Origin: Paenibacillus soyae
GTDB taxonomy: Bacteria; Bacillota; Bacilli; Paenibacillales; Paenibacillaceae
DNA length: 64,000 bases
Assembly: GCF_024623455.1 (NCBI RefSeq)
Contig: NZ_JANIPJ010000010.1
Location: forward strand, 167,271 to 231,270
Reading direction: 5' to 3'
Positions 61,421 through 64,000 of this stretch are shown here, piece after piece (the first letter of the stretch is position 1; each line of letters begins with the position of its first letter). Under the pieces are notes generated by a model. It saw nothing but the letters and a program-made list of their open reading frames with translations, did no database searches and was not told where the DNA came from. Position numbers and translations under genes: made by a program.

Positions 61421-63418
61421 TTATTCTATTTCGCGAGCGTTCGTTCTGAATTCGCTGACCATCTCCGTCAGCTCGTTCGCGAGTGCTTTCAGCGAGTCGC
61501 TGGAGGAGGCGATCTCGCTCATCGCGCTCTTCTGCTCGGAAGCCAATACGGATACGGCCGTGAGCCGTTGCAAGGAGTCCGAATGCACGTTGATGGTCTC
61601 GGACATCGAGGACGATACTTCCTCCGAGCTTGCCGAGATTTGCTCCGCCGCGGCGGATACCTCCTGAATTTGCTCGTTTACCTCCTGCACCAATGTCACG
61701 ATTTCCTCGAAGACGGAGCCGACCTTGTTGATCTGCTCGACCCCTTTCCTGACTTCGTCCAAGCCCTGATCCATCGTCTGAGAGGTTTGGCCGGTCGATA
61801 CTTGGATATCGCGAATTAATTCGAAAATGCTTTCGGCCGCTTCCGTCGTCTGCTCGGCCAGGTTTTTCACTTCGACCGCCACGACGGCAAAGCCTTTGCC
61901 GTGCTCGCCCGCTCTCGCGGCTTCGATGCCCGCGTTCAGGGCCAAAATATTCGTCTGCGCGGCAATGCGGGAAATATGCTTCACGATCTCGTCGATCTCT
62001 TGCGAGCGGCTGTCGAGACGCTTGGCCATGTCTGCGGAGGTGTGGAACGCATCGCTGATCTTGTTGATCTGCGTTACGACGTTATCCACTTCCGCTCGCC
62101 CGGACAGAATCGATTGATGCGTGTCCGAAGCGTTGCCCGCGACGCTGGAGGACGACTCGGCGATGCGGCTGATGCCTACGTTAATCTCCTCCATTGCTCT
62201 TGCGGACTGCACGGCGCCCGCGTGCTGCGCTTCGGAGCCTCTGGTTACCGTAATCACGTCATCCGAAATTTGTTCGGAAGAACGAGCCGTCGAAGCAGCC
62301 GCGTGATTCAGCTGATCGGACGAGGCGGCCGTATGGCGAACGGCGAGCGAAATTTTGTCGATCATGGCGGAGAAGGAATCCAGCATGCCGTTAATATTGC
62401 GCTTTAGAATGCCGATCTCATCATTGGCTCCAAGCGGCAATCTCTCGCTCAGGTCGCCGCCCGCCGCCTTCTGCAGCAAGGCCGAAATCATGTAGATCGG
62501 CTTCAGCATAAAGCGCGAGAAGAGGAGTGCCACGGATAGAACAAGAACGACAGAGACCGCGATAATGATGTAGGCCAGCTGTTTAGCATTGCCGGCGGCG
62601 CTCATGAGCTCGGCATTCTCGCCGGCCACGACGATTCTCCAGCCGGATGCGTCAACCGTAGCGAAGGAAGCCAGCATTTCCCTTCCGTCCGCTTCTTTGT
62701 AAGAAACAAAGCCGATCGGATCGACGAGAACTTTCTGCTTGAATAAAGCCGCCGTATCCTTTTCAGCGGATTCCTCGACCATTTTACCGATCAGTTCTTC
62801 ATTTTGATGAGCCAAATACATGCCGCTTGAGGAGATCATGTTGGCATGGCTCGAATCGCTGCCTTTGATGTCCTTGATGTCCCGCAGCAGAACGCTGGTG
62901 TCCATGACGGCGGACAGCATTCCTTTGAATTCGCCTTGCCCGTCGCGGATCGTAGCGCTGACGACGATAAACTCCTTGCCGCTATCCTGCACGATATCCG
63001 TGAAGGAAACGCCTTCTTGTTTTTTAACGAGCTCGAGAGTGTCGCTGCGATTGCTCCTGTAGCCGTCGCTGCCGAAGGAGTTGCCTGCCGTGTCCATGAA
63101 CGCGTACGCGAAGCTGTCGGGATCGCCGCTCGCGATAACCTTCAAAACGGGCATGATTTGCTCCATGTCTCCGCCATAGAACAATTCCGCGTTCTCCTGG
63201 ATCATTTTCTCCATCGCGCTTTTCTTCATCGTCAGCCAGCGCTGCATATTCTGGGCATTGCTGACCGCAATGGTTGTCTGCTGCTCGCGAATTCCCTCCT
63301 TCAAAGCCGAGTCGTATTGACCGGTTAAGAGTAGAATAGAAGCCAATTATGGCAGGATCGACATCGTAAGCAGCATGGCCAATACTTTCATGCGAAGCGA
63401 AAAAAGATTGCGTTTCAT
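61421..63418 (-). pseudogene. Methyl-accepting chemotaxis protein with nonsense codon
   Basis: The full frame begins with ATG 63418 after AGGAGG (63428-63423) and reads MKRNLFSLRMKVLAMLL before an in-frame TAA (63349-63347) at codon 24, inside the first membrane segment. The rest (641 codons) is intact: dCache-type sensor, membrane segment (about 275-297 of the remaining frame), HAMP, and signalling domain with the full tip ([20 protein letters not shown]). A TTG directly after the stop could allow restart, giving a receptor with half a first membrane helix. I call it a pseudogene, with restart, readthrough or sequencing error as alternatives. Confidence 0.75.
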
Positions 63419-63428
63419 AGAGCCTCCT

Positions 63429-63934
63429 CATTCCTTGTGATATACATAAATGTCGGCAGGAGAGAGAGGCAAATCAATAGTTGGAAATATGCAAATAATG
63501 GGCGCTAAAACGGAAGGTGGAAACGTAAATTTAATGAAGGGAAAAGCTGAGGTGCGGGGTGGGGCACAGGTAAAATATGCAAAAATGAGGTGATTTGTTT
63601 TTTTGATTTCGACGCTAGGAAGACTTTTGGAAGAAGCAAAACGCGAAAAACGCTCGCTGCTCCTTGTTTCATTCATTCAAAAGCCTTGCGATTCGGGGCG
63701 CTTGCCAAACCGCTTGATACTCAGGTGAATCGTGCTTCCCGGAGGCTAGATCCTGGCCGGCCCTGCCCGACCCGAAATAGCGGCATTTTCGGAGTTAAAT
63801 TCATATATGAGTGGTGATTGCAGGGGAATAGCGGCAAAAATACCGTTAATATTCGATGTGAGTCGACGAGCGGGGTAGCGTCAAGAAGTTTGTGTAAGCT
63901 TGTAGAATATCCATCTGGGATGGATCAATGAGGT
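63429..63934. other. Non-coding region with degenerate repeats
   Basis: No gene is supported. Two AATAGCGGCA words with nearby complementary GCCGTTA-like stretches (63775-63860) belong to the same loose repeat type as at 23.6 kb. GCGTCAAGAAGTTTGTGTAA (63869-63888) looks like the end of a mutator-type (IS256 family) insertion sequence, but no transposase is present and I hold this loosely. Confidence 0.4.
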
Positions 63935-63970
63935 GCCAGGCGGGGGAGGAGGCCTCCTCCCCCGCCTGGC
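63935..63970. repeat. 36-bp perfect palindrome
   Basis: GCCAGGCGGGGGAGGAGG and its exact complement meet with no loop. CCACCTGCCACC and seven T follow on the plus strand, so it may terminate transcription; otherwise it could form a cruciform. Confidence 0.7.
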
Positions 63971-64000
63971 CACCTGCCACCTTTTTTTGTTAGATTTCTG

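Noticed and set aside
63024..63431. 135-codon minus-strand frame overlapping the chemoreceptor N-terminus, which would suggest a frameshift instead of a stop
   Set aside because: After codon 10 it does not match receptor sequence; the frame from ATG 63418 through the TAA continues directly into the intact receptor, so a nonsense codon explains the break better.
63428..63817. Open frames of 75-82 codons upstream of the broken chemoreceptor
   Set aside because: They have no ribosome sites and the region carries only degenerate repeats.

Overview
The window looks like chromosomal DNA of a spore-forming, Gram-positive bacterium of the Paenibacillus type (Bacillota). The signs are strong AGGAGG-like ribosome binding sites, frequent GTG/TTG starts, GC-rich coding DNA, a lipoteichoic-acid synthase family protein, an SLH-domain surface protein, an Lpl-type importer next to a membrane AraC regulator, CcdC and YwhD family proteins, and a BmrCD-like ABC pair. 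No rRNA, tRNA, CRISPR array, intact insertion sequence or prophage was recognised. Genus placement is an inference from gene content.

Layout. 1-4.3 kb (minus): APH/CotS-like kinase, VOC protein, Gfo/Idh/MocA oxidoreductase fused to a CBM9-like domain, alpha/beta hydrolase. 4.7-7.1 kb: Cas4-like nuclease fused to an XPD/DinG-like helicase, preceded by a near-consensus LexA box. 7.1-11.3 kb: small leader ORF, hairpins and a heterodimeric ABC exporter resembling BmrCD. 11.5-17.2 kb (minus): two small unknowns, a chemoreceptor and a GGDEF-EAL protein, with an orphan terminator-ended RNA candidate between the last two. 17.4-23.1 kb: MarR-MMPL efflux pair, asparaginase, VOC protein. 23.1-24.0 kb: repeat-rich non-coding DNA. 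24.0-34.5 kb: Bcp peroxiredoxin, a large secreted PL8 lyase with two DNRLRE (CBM96-like) domains, an Lpl-type ABC importer and a membrane-bound AraC regulator, probably one polysaccharide-use locus. 34.6-40.3 kb (minus): a five-gene oligopeptide importer (D-F-B-C-A) with a CodY-like box. 41-45.7 kb: LtaS-type synthase, VanY-like carboxypeptidase, cardiolipin synthase. 45.7-48.9 kb: a candidate minus-strand ncRNA, then PerR, a receiver-degenerate wHTH regulator and catalase, with PerR-like boxes. 49-53.5 kb: CcdC, a shortened P-loop protein, a membrane protein, an M1 peptidase and YwhD. 53.6-58.8 kb: SLH protein and an ECF sigma/anti-sigma/membrane operon whose sigma gene appears to start with ATT. 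58.8-63.4 kb: HPP-like membrane protein, a Crp/Fnr regulator and flavohaemoglobin facing each other, and a chemoreceptor broken by a stop codon in its first membrane segment.

The genes group into a few jobs: envelope building (LtaS, Cls, VanY, SLH), nutrient capture (PL8 lyase, Lpl and Opp importers), drug or stress defence (BmrCD, MMPL, PerR-KatA, Bcp, Hmp) and sensing (two chemoreceptors, GGDEF-EAL, ECF sigma). The most interesting parts are regulatory: the translated leader before the BmrCD-like genes, the ncRNA divergent from perR, and a Crp/Fnr-type site at about -41.5 of hmp. All motif-based regulatory statements come from reading the sequence and are untested.
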